A DNA stretch of 5,475 nt from contig CAMCQX010000130.1 in the NCBI GenBank assembly GCA_945876985.1, positions 1 through 5,475 on the forward strand, given 5' to 3'. The DNA is from Chitinophaga pinensis. Lineage in GTDB: Bacteria; Bacteroidota; Bacteroidia; UKL13-3. Below are positions 5,035-5,475 of the stretch, piece after piece; position 1 is the stretch's first letter; each line of letters opens with the position of its first letter. A program made the position numbers and the translations under genes. The notes below the pieces were generated by a model. That model was not told the DNA's origin. It searched no databases and saw nothing but the letters and a program-made list of their open reading frames with translations.

Positions 5035-5475
5035 ATGACCAATGATCAATTAAAAAATTTAGACGAAAGAGTGTTTGCGCTGAGGAGGTATCTTTGACGT
5101 TGCTTTTAAATTACAACAAATAAAAGAAGAAGAGGATTTAACCTTAGAACCCGGTTTTTGGGACAATCCCAAAAAAGCAGAAGCTGTTCTAAAAGGCATT
5201 AAACAAAAGAAAATTTGGACAGAAGGATTCGATTTTTCACTTGCTAAAGTGGAAGACTTAGCAGTGCTTTACGAGTTTTATCAAGCCAATGAAATTAGCG
5301 AAGAGGAGCTAAATTTAAACTATTCGGAAACTTGTAAAATAGTGGAAGAATTAGAGCTTAAAAACATGCTCAGTGGGGAAGAAGATATGTTTAACTGCAT
5401 CATCAATATTAATTCTGGAGCAGGTGGAACTGAAAGCCAAGATTGGGCAGAAATGCTCATGCGCATGTATATTAT
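5035..5475 (+). CDS. prfB: Peptide chain release factor 2 with programmed +1 frameshift (3' end outside window)
   Basis: RF2 reads UGA and UAA and triggers peptide release. Translation from ATG 5035 gives 20 residues (ending ALRRYL) and then an in-frame TGA at 5095-5097. Skipping the T at 5095 restores the frame at GAC (5096), giving 146 visible residues as join(5035..5094, 5096..5475). The join YL-DVAFK matches RF2 proteins, which have (R/G)YL-D at this point. The helical N-terminal domain follows (EPGFWDNPKKA at 39-49, as in RF2 xxxWxxPxxA), then the PCRF domain with LSGEEDMFNC (112-121) and GAGGTESQDWAEM (128-140). The tripeptide SPF and GGQ motifs would lie beyond the window. ATG 5035 is chosen because it is the only ATG in frame after the TAG at 4972 and gives the usual length; GTG and TTG codons upstream are less likely. 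Not a pseudogene. Confidence 0.97.
5083..5098 (+). promoter_or_regulatory. prfB: RF2 autoregulatory +1 frameshift site
   Basis: AGG AGG TAT CTT TGA C contains all known parts: an internal Shine-Dalgarno (AGGAGG, 5083-5088) three bases before the slippery CTT (5092-5094), then TGA with C as the next base, a weak stop context. When RF2 is scarce, the leucine tRNA slips from CUU to UUU and translation continues at GAC; when RF2 is plentiful, the 20-residue peptide is released. The site differs from the E. coli form AGGGGG TAT CTT TGA C by one base and has the same spacing. Confidence 0.96.

Noticed and set aside
5035..5097. prfB as a pseudogene broken by an early TGA
   Set aside because: The TGA lies in the exact RF2 recoding context and the frame resumes at the expected residue, so this is regulated frameshifting and not a mutation.

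Overview
The window comes from a low-GC member of the Bacteroidota. The evidence is the AT-rich composition, start codons without upstream Shine-Dalgarno sequences, several Bacteroidota-type -7 promoter boxes (TAnnTTTG) just upstream of genes, a PorE/OmpA-type envelope protein, and a tiny lipoprotein of a kind common in this phylum. The class cannot be fixed from this sequence alone. The content is mostly conserved housekeeping. No mobile element, CRISPR array, tRNA or rRNA was seen, and no stretch over 300 bases lacks a gene; the longest gap is 178 bases.

Layout, left to right. (1) 1-1427, minus: the N-terminal 475 residues of a secreted TPR / five-blade beta-propeller / carboxypeptidase-regulatory-like protein, with the architecture of the type IX secretion protein PorE; its C-terminus lies outside the window. 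(2) 1531-3075, minus: a ribosome/RNase P/membrane-insertion cluster in the order rpmH, rnpA, yidD, then a SOUL heme-binding-like gene. A strong intrinsic terminator separates rpmH from rnpA. yidD begins with TTG inside the end of rnpA. (3) 3249-3464, minus: a 71-residue lipoprotein with its own promoter and terminator. (4) 3543-4856, minus: the double GTPase gene der. (5) 5035 to the window end, plus: prfB (release factor 2), split by the classic autoregulatory +1 frameshift site (AGGAGG TAT CTT TGA C).

How the genes relate: rpmH, rnpA, yidD, der and prfB all serve ribosome assembly, tRNA processing, membrane insertion or translation termination. der and prfB diverge from a shared 178-base region. 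Each has a -7 box so close to its ATG that very short or absent leaders are predicted. The terminator after rpmH would let the cell make much more L34 than RNase P protein.

I found no convincing undescribed system. The most notable items are the prfB recoding site in an organism that seems not to use Shine-Dalgarno initiation, the near-leaderless divergent promoters, the attenuated rpmH/rnpA arrangement with a SOUL gene where yidC often lies, and the abundant-looking small lipoprotein.
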